Assembly (NCBI GenBank): GCA_001899585.1
Contig: MKWE01000053.1
Location: 298,015-362,014, forward strand
Length of the DNA stretch: 64,000 nucleotides
Direction of reading: 5' to 3'
From: Rhodospirillales bacterium 70-18
Lineage (GTDB): Bacteria > Pseudomonadota > Alphaproteobacteria > Acetobacterales > Acetobacteraceae
The notes under the pieces were generated by a model. It did not search any database and was not told the origin of the DNA. It saw only the letters and a program-made list of their open reading frames with translations. The first letter of the stretch is position 1; each line of letters opens with the position of its first letter. Made by a program: the position numbers and the translations under genes. Positions 46,811-54,234 of the stretch are shown here, piece by piece.

Positions 46811-47832
46811 GCGGCGCCCTTACCCGCCGCGCCCTGCTCGGCACCGCCGCCGCCACGGCGCTCGCTCCGCGCGCCCGCGCCGCCGAGCAGGTGATCGTCG
46901 GCACCTGGGGCGGCGATTACGGCGCGCTGCTGGCCAGCAATATCGACGAGCCGCTGGTCGCCCCCATGGGCATCGAGGTGCTGCAATCGGTGGCCGACGC
47001 GCCCGCCCGCAAGGCGCGGCTGATCGCCGAGCGCGGCGCCCGGCGCGGCACCATGGACGTGGCGCTGCTGTCGGACGTGGACATGTTCGAGATGCAGCAG
47101 CTCGGCCTGCTGGATGCGCTGGACATGGGGCGGATGGCCAATGCGAAGAACATCATCCCCGCCCTGGCCAAGCCCTACGCCATCCCGCAGATCTATTCGG
47201 CGCAGGTGATCCTGTACAACCCGGACAAGGTGAACCCGGCGCCGACCTCCTACGCCGATCTGTGGGACAAGAAATACCGCGGCCGGGTCGGCTTCTCCGA
47301 CCTGCTCTACGCCCAGATCACCGCCACCGCGGCGCTGGTCGGCGGCGGCTCGATGAGCAATTACGAACCGGCCAAGAAGGCGCTGCTGGAGCTGAAGGCG
47401 CTGGATGCCAAGGTGTACCCCAGCAACGAGACCCTGGCGGTGGCGCTGAAGGGCGAGGAGGTCTGGATCACCGTCATGTGGCTGGCCCGCGGCTACCAGT
47501 GGCAGAAGGCCGGCATCAATCTGCGCCACGCCTTCCCCAAGGAGGGCGCCACCCCGATCCTCTACCAGGGCGCCATGCCGAAGAACGCCCAGCACAAGGA
47601 TCCGGCCTACCGCTACCTGAACGCCATGCTGGACCCGCGCGCGCAGCAGGGCTTCGCGGCCAAGATGGGCTACGTGCCCACCGTGACCAACGCGAAGCTG
47701 CCGGAAGACCTGATGGCGCAAATCGGCTTCACGCCAAAGGAACAGGAGGCGTTCCTGCTGCCCGACTATGCCTATGTGGCGCAGCACAGCCGGGATATCT
47801 TTGATTTCTGGAACCGTCAGTTCAAGGGCTGA
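46807..47832 (+). CDS. PotD-like periplasmic binding protein (second of a tandem pair)
   Basis: This 341-residue paralogue of the preceding gene has a Tat-like signal (TRRALLGTAAATALAPRARA), then QVIVGTWGGDYGALL. Differences cluster around the binding cleft (FSDLLYAQITATAALVGGG against IPDLNYPAVTFGTAIMAGG), so the pair probably recognises different ligands for one channel. Overlaps on the left (ATGA), and the permease starts 4 nt after its stop. Confidence 0.85.
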   Translation: MSGALTRRALLGTAAATALAPRARAAEQVIVGTWGGDYGALLASNIDEPLVAPMGIEVLQSVADAPARKARLIAERGARRGTMDVALLSDVDMFEMQQLGLLDALDMGRMANAKNIIPALAKPYAIPQIYSAQVILYNPDKVNPAPTSYADLWDKKYRGRVGFSDLLYAQITATAALVGGGSMSNYEPAKKALLELKALDAKVYPSNETLAVALKGEEVWITVMWLARGYQWQKAGINLRHAFPKEGATPILYQGAMPKNAQHKDPAYRYLNAMLDPRAQQGFAAKMGYVPTVTNAKLPEDLMAQIGFTPKEQEAFLLPDYAYVAQHSRDIFDFWNRQFKG

Positions 47833-47835
47833 CGC

Positions 47836-48663
47836 ATGCCCCTGCTTCTTCTTCCGGCGGCGTTGCTGGTCTGCGTCATGATGATGGCGCCGATGGTGCT
47901 GCTGTTCCGCTATTCGCTGAACCTGTACAGCCCCACCCAGTTGATGGTCGAGGCGCTGAGCCCGGCCAACTACCTGAACGCGGTGCGGGACCCGTACTAC
48001 CGGGACGTGCTGGGCACCACGCTGTGGGTGGCGCTGCTGTGCACGCTGCTGGCGCTGGCGGCGGGGTTTCCCGCCGGCTACGCGCTGGCGCGCATGCGTG
48101 GCCGCTGGAAGGCGTGGCTCACGCTGCTGACCATCTTCCCGCTGATGGTCGGCAACGTGGTGCGCGCGGCCGGCTGGATGACGCTGCTGGGCAATACCGG
48201 CATGCTGAATGCGGCCTTGCGCGGCCTGGGGCTGGTCGGCGAGCCGGTGCAGATCATGTACACCACCGGCGCGGTGGTGATCGGCATCGTCACCGTGGTG
48301 CTGCCCTACATGATCCTGACCCTTGCCAGCGTGATCGAGAGCATCCCGCGTAGCGTGGAGGAGGCGGCGGCCAACATGGGCGCCCGGCCGTTCACGGTGT
48401 TCCGCCGCGTGGTGTTCCCGCTGTCGCTGCCTGGGGTGGTCGCCGGCTCGGCGCTGGTGTTCATCCTGTGCATGAACGCCTATGCCACGCCGGTGCTGCT
48501 CGGCGGCTCGCAGTTCAAGATGATGGCGCCGGCGGTGTACGACCAGTTCGTGCGCACCACCAACTGGCCGTTCGGGGCGGCGCTGGCCTTCATCCTGCTG
48601 TTTGTCACCCTCGGCCTGACCATGGCGGGCAGCGCGTTGCTGCAGCGGCGTTACCGGGGGTAA
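47836..48663 (+). CDS. polyamine-type ABC transporter permease (PotB-like)
   Basis: This 275-residue inner-membrane protein has six helices and the EAA loop SVEEAAANMGARPFTVFRRV, nearly the same as in the first permease of the operon. It starts 4 nt after the second binding-protein stop and completes the importer. Typical length. Confidence 0.85.
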   Translation: MPLLLLPAALLVCVMMMAPMVLLFRYSLNLYSPTQLMVEALSPANYLNAVRDPYYRDVLGTTLWVALLCTLLALAAGFPAGYALARMRGRWKAWLTLLTIFPLMVGNVVRAAGWMTLLGNTGMLNAALRGLGLVGEPVQIMYTTGAVVIGIVTVVLPYMILTLASVIESIPRSVEEAAANMGARPFTVFRRVVFPLSLPGVVAGSALVFILCMNAYATPVLLGGSQFKMMAPAVYDQFVRTTNWPFGAALAFILLFVTLGLTMAGSALLQRRYRG

Positions 48664-48803
48664 CGCAAAAGAAATACGGACGGCAGGGTTTCTTTCCGGT
48701 CTATGAAGGCGCATATGACCGGCACGGCACTTTTCGGCCTGGGCTGACCGCCTGTTTGCGTGCGTGGCTTCGCACTGGTTCTTCCCCGATTCGAAAAACA
48801 TTC

Positions 48804-48824
48804 CGACCCGCATGTCGCGGGTCG
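48804..48824 (+). promoter_or_regulatory. leader hairpin of the cold-shock gene
   Basis: CGACCCGC (48804-48811) pairs with GCGGGTCG (48817-48824) over an ATGTC loop, about 10 nt upstream of the CGGAG ribosome site. The leader is 181 nt long (48664-48844), typical of cspA-type mRNAs, whose folding responds to temperature. The role here is inferred. Confidence 0.45.
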
Positions 48825-48844
48825 CCGGAACGCGGAGATGCACC

Positions 48845-49048
48845 ATGAGCATGGGCACTGTTAAGTGGTTCAATACCACCAAAGGCTACGGCTTCATTCA
48901 GCCGGATGACGGCTCCAAGGACGTGTTCGTCCATATCTCGGCGGTCGAGCGCGCCGGCATTTCCCTCTCGGAAGGCCAGAAGGTGAGCTACGATATCGAG
49001 CGCGGGCAGCAGGGCAAGACCTCGGCCGTCAACCTCAAGGCCGATTGA
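48845..49048 (+). CDS. cold-shock protein, CspA family
   Basis: This 67-residue single cold-shock domain has both RNA-binding motifs: KGYGFI (RNP1) and VFVHIS (RNP2), after MGTVKWFN. It probably binds single-stranded RNA as a chaperone. The long leader with a hairpin and the three small downstream genes suggest a stress-responsive transcript. Paralogue number in the genome is unknown. Confidence 0.95.
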   Translation: MSMGTVKWFNTTKGYGFIQPDDGSKDVFVHISAVERAGISLSEGQKVSYDIERGQQGKTSAVNLKAD

Positions 49049-49065
49049 GGCGCGAAGGGCAGCAG

Positions 49066-49260
49066 ATGGCCTTGCACAAATTCGCGGTGGGCGAGCGGGT
49101 GGCCTTCACCCCTGGCCGCCACGATGGCAATGTGCCGCGCGGCGCCTATACGGTGACGCGCCTGCTGCCCGTTGAGGGCGGCGAACAGCAATATCGGGTC
49201 AAAAGCACTGGCGACACCCACGAGCGCGTCGTGCGGGAAAGCCAGTTGCGCCGCGAATAG
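49066..49260 (+). CDS. small conserved hypothetical protein
   Basis: This 64-residue basic protein starts MALHKFAVGERVAF and contains PRGAYTVTRLLP and YRVKSTGDTHERVVRESQL. It looks like a small beta-barrel (SH3-like) protein, and similar proteins occur in alphaproteobacteria near stress genes. Function unknown. GAAGGGCAGCAG precedes the ATG at 49066. 17 nt after the cold-shock gene. Confidence 0.65.
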   Translation: MALHKFAVGERVAFTPGRHDGNVPRGAYTVTRLLPVEGGEQQYRVKSTGDTHERVVRESQLRRE

Positions 49261-49272
49261 ACGGAAGGCGTT

Positions 49273-49467
49273 ATGGCATTCAAGGTCAACTACAACCAGC
49301 AGCGTGCCGAGCGGAACCGCGCCAAGCAGGCCAAGAAGGACGCGAAGCTGCGCGAGCGTGAGGAAGAAGTCGCCCGCCGCAAGGCCGGCCTCGACCCCGC
49401 GCCCGCCGACACGGCCGGCGAACCGGGCGCCGAGGCGCCCACGGAGCACAGCGATGGCACCCCCTAG
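49273..49467 (+). CDS. small lysine/arginine-rich coiled-coil protein
   Basis: This 64-residue protein has a highly charged helix (NQQRAERNRAKQAKKDAKL, then REREEEVARRKAG) and an acidic Ala/Pro tail. The MAFKVNYNQQRAERNRAKQ start recalls a small conserved alphaproteobacterial family of unknown function. It follows the previous gene by 12 nt and overlaps the next by 14 nt. It may bind RNA, by charge only. Confidence 0.6.
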   Translation: MAFKVNYNQQRAERNRAKQAKKDAKLREREEEVARRKAGLDPAPADTAGEPGAEAPTEHSDGTP

Positions 49468-49696
49468 GCGCCGCATCGAGACCAGTTTCGTGGCGTTCGA
49501 CGTGATGTATGTCGACGGCACGCGCAGTTCCAACCGCCGCGTTCCCGCCACCGCGCTGACCGGCTTCGACGGCGACGAGCCGGCCAAGGCGATCATCGAG
49601 GCCCAGGACCGCGAAATCGGGCTCGCCTCCGGCCGTCCGCGCCCGGATATCCGCTCGGTCTCCCGCTCGCCGCAGAAGGCGGTCGTCAAGGACTGA
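49454..49696 (+). CDS. small hypothetical protein
   Basis: This 80-residue protein opens MAPPRRRIETSFVAFDVMYVDG and contains SSNRRVPATALTGFDGDEPAKAIIEAQDREI. Codon usage looks like the neighbours. It starts inside the preceding gene in another frame (14-nt overlap). Last of a four-gene cold-shock cluster; function unknown. Convergent with the enoyl-CoA hydratase gene. Confidence 0.6.
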   Translation: MAPPRRRIETSFVAFDVMYVDGTRSSNRRVPATALTGFDGDEPAKAIIEAQDREIGLASGRPRPDIRSVSRSPQKAVVKD

Positions 49697-49710
49697 ACGC
49701 GGTTGGCCGG

Positions 49711-50496
49711 TCAGCCCGGCTTGCTGAAGTCCGGCCCGCTGAAATCCGGACGACGCTTCTCGAAGAACGCCGCCACCGCTTTCTTGAACTCGGCGGATTG
49801 AAGCTGGGCGGTGAAATGCTGCCCTTCTTCATCCATCCGCTCGGCAACGCCGGTGGTGGCGCTTTTCAGCAGCGCCTTGGTCAGCCGCAGCGCCGTGGGC
49901 GCCTGGGCCGCCAGTTTCCCCGCCAATTCCCGCGCCGTCTCCATCAGCGCTGCCTCCGGCACCACCCGGTTGGCCAGCCCGATCTCGCGCGCCGTCGCGG
50001 CGTCGATCGGCTCGCCCAGCAGCATCATTTCCGCCGCCCTCTGGTGCCCGGCCAGCCTGGGCAGCAGCAGCGAGCTGGCCGCCTCCGGCACCAGCCCCAG
50101 CTTCACGAAGGGCAGCGACAGCCGCGTCCCCTCCGCCAGCACCACCAGGTCGCAATGCAGCAGCATGGTGGTGCCGATGCCGACCGCCGCGCCCTGCACG
50201 GCGGCCACGATCGGCTTGGGATGCGTCGAGATCGCCCGCAGGAAGCGCCGCGACGGCGAATCCTCGCCCAGCGGCGGCGCCCCCGAGACGAAATCCGCCA
50301 GGTCGTTGCCGGCGCAGAAGCCGTCGCCGCTGCCGCACAGCAGCACGCAGCGCACCGCGGGGTTGTCCGCCGCCGCCACCAGCGCGTTGGCCAGGGCCGC
50401 GTACATCGGGCGGGTCAGCGCGTTCTTCTTTTCCGGCCGGTCGATCCGCAGTTCCAGCACACCGCCTTCGAGGGCGGAGGTGACGTGTGCGTCCAT
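49711..50496 (-). CDS. enoyl-CoA hydratase/isomerase family protein
   Basis: This crotonase-fold protein of 261 residues has the DRPEKKNALT start, the oxyanion pair region FCAGNDLADF and VQGAAVGIGTTMLLHCDLVV, and the catalytic-type Glu in LGLVPEAASS. Members hydrate or isomerise enoyl-CoAs. A GTG directly precedes the ATG; either could be used. The start overlaps the stop of the M24 gene (GTGATG), so it ends the minus-strand Liv-type operon. Confidence 0.85.
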   Translation of the reverse strand: MDAHVTSALEGGVLELRIDRPEKKNALTRPMYAALANALVAAADNPAVRCVLLCGSGDGFCAGNDLADFVSGAPPLGEDSPSRRFLRAISTHPKPIVAAVQGAAVGIGTTMLLHCDLVVLAEGTRLSLPFVKLGLVPEAASSLLLPRLAGHQRAAEMMLLGEPIDAATAREIGLANRVVPEAALMETARELAGKLAAQAPTALRLTKALLKSATTGVAERMDEEGQHFTAQLQSAEFKKAVAAFFEKRRPDFSGPDFSKPG

Positions 50497-51683
50497 CACA
50501 GGATCGTCTGGCTTTTCAGGTCCTTCGGCGCTTGGGTCAGCACCTCCGGCACCGCGCCCACCACCACCGTGTCGTCGTGGCGGAAGCCGCCCAGGCCGAA
50601 CACGTAGAGCCCCGGTTCGGCCGAATACACCTCGCCCTCCAGCAGCGGCCGGGTGTTGAAGGCCATGTCCTCGGGGAATTCATGCCCCATCACGCCGATG
50701 CCGTGGCCGGTGCGGTGCAGCACATGCGAGCCGAACCCGGCCCGCTCGATCACCGCCAGCGCCGCCTCGTCGATGCCGCAGACCGGGGCGCCAGTGACCG
50801 CCGCGGCGGCCGCCGCCTCGTTGGCCGCCGTCGCCCCCGCGAACAGCGCCTGTTGCCGCGCATCCGGCTTGCCGCAGAACCAGGTGCGCTCGTTCTCCAC
50901 CACCAGGCCGTTCACGCGCGGGATGACGATGTTGACCAGCCCGTGCCCGGCCTCGATGCGCGCCCCGGCCTGTCGCCCGTCGCCATGCGGGGCGGCGGAG
51001 GCCGGGCCGGACAGCGTCCAGCAGCGCATGATCTCCAGGTGCTCGCCGGGAAAGCGCCGCCCGCCTTCCTCGGCCATCAGGGCGGCCATCGCCATGTCGA
51101 GTTCCTGCACCATCCGCCCGGGTCGGATGTTCTCGCGGTAGCGGTCCTGCACCCAGTCCGACAGCGCCGCGATCTGGCGCATCAGCGCTATCTCCTCGGG
51201 GTGCTTCACCCAGCGCAGCGCCCGCAACTCCGGCACGATGACCTCCAGCCGCGCCTTCGGCAGCAGCGCGACCGCCTTGGCCAGCGGCCCGCCGCCATCG
51301 GCGCCGATCCGCGCCGCGCCGAGGCCGGCCTGTTTCAGCTTCGCCGCCACCATGTCCGCCCACTGGCCGGCCAGCGGCAGCCGCATGCCGGTGCGCGGGT
51401 GCTCGGCATAGAACGCCGCGTCGGCGACCCACAGGCGCTGATCCTCCTGCCCGTAGCGCCAGTGGTTGGTGGACAGTTCGTTCAGGATGGCGAAAGGCTC
51501 GCCGTTGCGCGGCACCACGCAGACGATCGGCCGCTCCCAGGTCTGCACGTCGGTGCTGAAATTGGTGGCGAACTGGAAGAAATCCGCGGTGGTGAAGGCC
51601 AGCGCGTCCAACCCCTCGCGGTCCATCAGGGCGCGCATCTGCTCGTGCCGGTGGGTGCGGACTTCGGTGCCGAGGAATGCCAT
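50496..51683 (-). CDS. M24 family hydrolase, creatinase-like
   Basis: This 395-residue protein has an N-terminal domain (1-165) and a C-terminal pita-bread domain. The two metal-binding Asp positions of aminopeptidases are replaced (VNIVIPRVNG..VENERTWF). The three residues used by creatinase are present at nearly the same numbers: His233 (APHGDG), Glu265 (ENERTWF) and Glu356 (SAEPG), plus His327 in RTGHGIG. That suggests hydrolysis of a creatine-like or ectoine-like amide or guanidine rather than a peptide. Overlaps enoyl-CoA hydratase; repeat copy 4 lies just upstream. Confidence 0.75.
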   Translation of the reverse strand: MAFLGTEVRTHRHEQMRALMDREGLDALAFTTADFFQFATNFSTDVQTWERPIVCVVPRNGEPFAILNELSTNHWRYGQEDQRLWVADAAFYAEHPRTGMRLPLAGQWADMVAAKLKQAGLGAARIGADGGGPLAKAVALLPKARLEVIVPELRALRWVKHPEEIALMRQIAALSDWVQDRYRENIRPGRMVQELDMAMAALMAEEGGRRFPGEHLEIMRCWTLSGPASAAPHGDGRQAGARIEAGHGLVNIVIPRVNGLVVENERTWFCGKPDARQQALFAGATAANEAAAAAAVTGAPVCGIDEAALAVIERAGFGSHVLHRTGHGIGVMGHEFPEDMAFNTRPLLEGEVYSAEPGLYVFGLGGFRHDDTVVVGAVPEVLTQAPKDLKSQTIL

Positions 51684-51705
51684 TCTTGTCTCCTTTAGGC
51701 GGGCG

Positions 51706-51810
51706 GGAAGGAAGTTGTTCTTTTTTGGAAAAAAGAACCAAAAAACTTTTATTCGCTGGAATCTCAGCGGATAAAATTTTTTTGCTTCTTTTTGCTCACA
51801 AAAAGAAGAC
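51706..51810. repeat. paired inverted-repeat element, copy 4
   Basis: A short version: GGAAGGAAG, a GTTCTTTTTT/AAAAAAGAAC hairpin, CAAAAAACTTTTATTCGCTGG, only about 5 spacer bases, CAGCGGATAAAATTTTTTTG, and a CTTCTTTTTG/CAAAAAGAAG hairpin. Lies inside the minus-strand operon between the GAF gene and the M24 gene. Confidence 0.85.
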
Positions 51811-52308
51811 TTAACTTCTTGAAATCAACGCCATGGCCGGCAATGCCAGATGCGCGAACAGCCGCGTGGTGGCGATGTCGTCCTCCGAATACCAGCCGGC
51901 CTGGTGCAGCAGGTTCAGCGTGCCGATGGTCTGCCCGCGCCAGCGCACCGGCATGTTCAGCACGCTCTCGCAGCCCAGCGACCAGATCAGCTCGTAGTCG
52001 AAGAACACCTCTTTGATGTCCTCGCGGGTGCGGCCGATATACGGCTCGCCGCCGAAGATCACCCGCTGCATCCAGGGGCTGTCGGTCACCGGCTTGCGGC
52101 CGCCCACGGGGTAGGCGTCGGGCAGGTTGCTGTAGAACCGCTCGCTCTGCTTCAGGCCCGGATGGTGGATCAGGATGGTGAACAGCTTGTGGCCGATGGT
52201 GGCGGCCAGCGCCGCGTCCACCGCGCGGAAGGTCGCCCCCGGCTGGTCGATGTCACGGTGGGCGGCCAACACGGCGGCCAAGTGGGCGGTGGGGTCGGGA
52301 CGGGTCAT
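51811..52308 (-). CDS. GAF domain protein
   Basis: This 165-residue cytoplasmic protein consists of a single GAF domain: HKLFTILIHHP, RFYSNLPDAYPVGG, SVLNMPVRWRGQTIGTLNLLH. It may sense the imported ligand or a small cyclic compound. It overlaps the LivM gene (ATGA) and so is made with the importer. Function unknown. Confidence 0.7.
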   Translation of the reverse strand: MTRPDPTAHLAAVLAAHRDIDQPGATFRAVDAALAATIGHKLFTILIHHPGLKQSERFYSNLPDAYPVGGRKPVTDSPWMQRVIFGGEPYIGRTREDIKEVFFDYELIWSLGCESVLNMPVRWRGQTIGTLNLLHQAGWYSEDDIATTRLFAHLALPAMALISRS

Positions 52309-53213
52309 CTTGGCTCCAGGCTCAGGGTTCGGGTGCGCTCGGGCAGGATGCCTTGCGGGCGCAGATACAGTACCAGGATCAGCGCAATGCCGATGCTCGC
52401 CTCGCGCAGGGCGGCCACCTGCACCGGCGCCAGGCCGGGCACCCAGTTGCCGGCGAAGCGCGTGCCCTCGGTCAGGAACACCACCAGCACCGCTCCCAGC
52501 ACCGCGCCGCGCATTGTGCCGGTGCCGCCGGCGGTCAGCGCCAGCACCACGTAGATGGTGATCAGCGGCTGATAGGCGTCCGGCGCGATATAGGCGTTGA
52601 AATGCGCATACAGCGCGCCCGCCAGCCCCAGCACGCCGGCGCCCACCGCGAAGGCCTGCACCTTGAAGCGCAGCACCTTTTTGCCGGCGACGGCGGCGAT
52701 CATCTCGTCCTCGCGGATCGCCCGCAGCACCCGCCCGAACGGCGAGGCCGACAGCCGGCCCAGCAGCAGCGCCACCACCAGCACCGTGCCCCAGACGATG
52801 GCGGCGAACAGCAGGTTGAACTGCAACGGGCTGAGCACCCCGCGCCCCGGGCCGGGAATGGCGGAAATTCCGTCCGTGCCGTTGGTCAGCCAGATCTCGT
52901 TGCTGGCGACCAGGCGGATCACCTCGGCGAAGCCCAAGGTGACGATCGCCAGGTAGTCGCCCTTCAGCCGCGCCGTGATCACCGCCACCACCGCGCCGAC
53001 GGCGGCACAGGCGAGCAGGGCGGCGAGCCAGCCGGCCAGCATCGGCCAGTGCAGCTTCAGCACCAGCAGGGCGGAGACGTAGCCGCCAATGGCGTAGAAC
53101 CCCACCAGGCCCAGGTTGATCATCCCGCCCAGGCCGAAGATCACGTTCAGCCCCAGCGCCATCAGCGCGTAGAAGCCGGCGAATACGGCCATGGCGAGGA
53201 GGTAGCTTTCCAT
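52305..53213 (-). CDS. branched-chain amino-acid-type ABC permease (LivM-like)
   Basis: This 302-residue inner-membrane protein has the LivM pattern: ALGLNVIFGLGGMINLGLVGF, KGDYLAIVTLGFAEVIRL and GRVLRAIREDEMIAAVAGK. The ATG at 53213 has GGAGG 9 nt upstream; upstream frame translates the repeat and is not part of the gene. It follows LivH after a 139-nt gap that contains repeat copy 5. Confidence 0.88.
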   Translation of the reverse strand: MESYLLAMAVFAGFYALMALGLNVIFGLGGMINLGLVGFYAIGGYVSALLVLKLHWPMLAGWLAALLACAAVGAVVAVITARLKGDYLAIVTLGFAEVIRLVASNEIWLTNGTDGISAIPGPGRGVLSPLQFNLLFAAIVWGTVLVVALLLGRLSASPFGRVLRAIREDEMIAAVAGKKVLRFKVQAFAVGAGVLGLAGALYAHFNAYIAPDAYQPLITIYVVLALTAGGTGTMRGAVLGAVLVVFLTEGTRFAGNWVPGLAPVQVAALREASIGIALILVLYLRPQGILPERTRTLSLEPR

Positions 53214-53230
53214 CAGGAAATGCCTCCAGA

Positions 53231-53351
53231 GCAAGAAAGCAAGTTGTTCTTTTTTTGAAAAAAGGACCAAAAAACTTTTGTTCTCTGGAGTCTTATCGGG
53301 TGAAGTTTTTCTGCTTCTTTTTGTTCATAGAAAGAAGGCTTGCTTGCTTCC
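53231..53351. repeat. paired inverted-repeat element, copy 5
   Basis: Ends AAGCAAG and CTTGCTTGCTT mirror each other. Between them are a GTTCTTTTTTT/AAAAAAGGAC hairpin, CAAAAAACTTTTGTTCTCTGG, a short spacer, ATCGGGTGAAGTTTTTCTG and a CTTCTTTTTG/AGAAAGAAG hairpin. Lies between LivH and LivM, inside an operon. Confidence 0.85.
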
Positions 53352-53352
53352 A

Positions 53353-54234
53353 TCAATACGCCCTCTCGCCCAGCAGCCCGCGCGGCCGCAAGGACAGTAC
53401 CAGCAGGATCGCCACGAACCCCACCGCGGTGCGGTAGGTCGGGTCCAGCACCAGCACCGACATCTCCTCGCCGATCCCGATCACGAACGCCCCCACCACC
53501 GCGCCGGGAATGCTCCCCAGCCCGCCCACCACCGCCGCCGCGAACACCGACAGCATCACCCGGAAGCCGGTCAGCGGGTCGATCGAGGTGTCCAGGCCGA
53601 TCAGCATGCCCCCGAAGCCGGCCAGGCCCATGCCGACGAAGCTGGCCAGCCGGGCCACCACATCGGCGTTGATGCCCTTCAGCCCGGCCAGCATCGGGTT
53701 GTCGGCCACCGCGCGCATCATCTTGCCGGTGCGGGTGAAGGCCAGGAATGCGAACAGCGCCGCCATCGCCAGCCCCGCCGCCACGGCGTTCTCAAGCTGT
53801 TGCGGACCGACGCGCAGCGTGTCCCCCCAAGGCATGGGCCAGTGCCAGTCCCGCAGCACCGGCAGGTCGTAGCCGCGCAGGTCGTTACCGAAGCTGAAGC
53901 GGACGATGTTCTCCAGCACGATGGTCAGCGCCACCGAGGCGATGGCCACCGTCAGCGCCCCGGCCGGGCGCAGCCGCCGCAGCACGATCTCGTCGCTCAC
54001 CACCCCCACCACGCCGGCCACCAGGAAGGCGGCCAGCAGGGCGGCGGGCGCCGGCAGCCCGAACCAGACATTGGCGACGAACCCGGCATAGGCGCCTATG
54101 GTCGCGTGGCTCGCCACCGCGAAATTGGGAAAGCGCAGCACCGCGTAGATGGCGGTGAACCCGATCGCCGGCACCGCGAGCTGGGTGCCGGCCAGCAGCC
54201 CGTTTAGCAGGAGCTGCGCGAAATCGGCGATCAA
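53353..54234 (-). CDS. branched-chain amino-acid-type ABC permease (LivH-like)
   Basis: This 293-residue inner-membrane protein has eight helices of the LivH type: LLLNGLLAGTQLAVPAIGFTAI (cut here), ENIVRFSFG, GKMMRAVADNPMLAGLKGI and the final LRPRGLLGERAY. The start is a TTG at 54234 overlapping the binding-protein stop (TTGA). Closest homologues have this short N-terminus, so no better start is needed. It precedes repeat copy 5. Confidence 0.85.
   Translation of the reverse strand: MIADFAQLLLNGLLAGTQLAVPAIGFTAIYAVLRFPNFAVASHATIGAYAGFVANVWFGLPAPAALLAAFLVAGVVGVVSDEIVLRRLRPAGALTVAIASVALTIVLENIVRFSFGNDLRGYDLPVLRDWHWPMPWGDTLRVGPQQLENAVAAGLAMAALFAFLAFTRTGKMMRAVADNPMLAGLKGINADVVARLASFVGMGLAGFGGMLIGLDTSIDPLTGFRVMLSVFAAAVVGGLGSIPGAVVGAFVIGIGEEMSVLVLDPTYRTAVGFVAILLVLSLRPRGLLGERAY

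Noticed and set aside
50496-51683. Annotating the M24 gene as Xaa-Pro aminopeptidase
   Set aside because: The metal-binding Asp residues are replaced; the residue pattern follows creatinase-type members instead.
53213-53270. N-terminal extensions MVLFSKKEQ.. of LivM, the similar one on LivF, and an extended frame upstream of M24
   Set aside because: These leaders are translations of the AT-rich repeat elements and do not belong to the protein families; proper ATGs with ribosome sites exist downstream.
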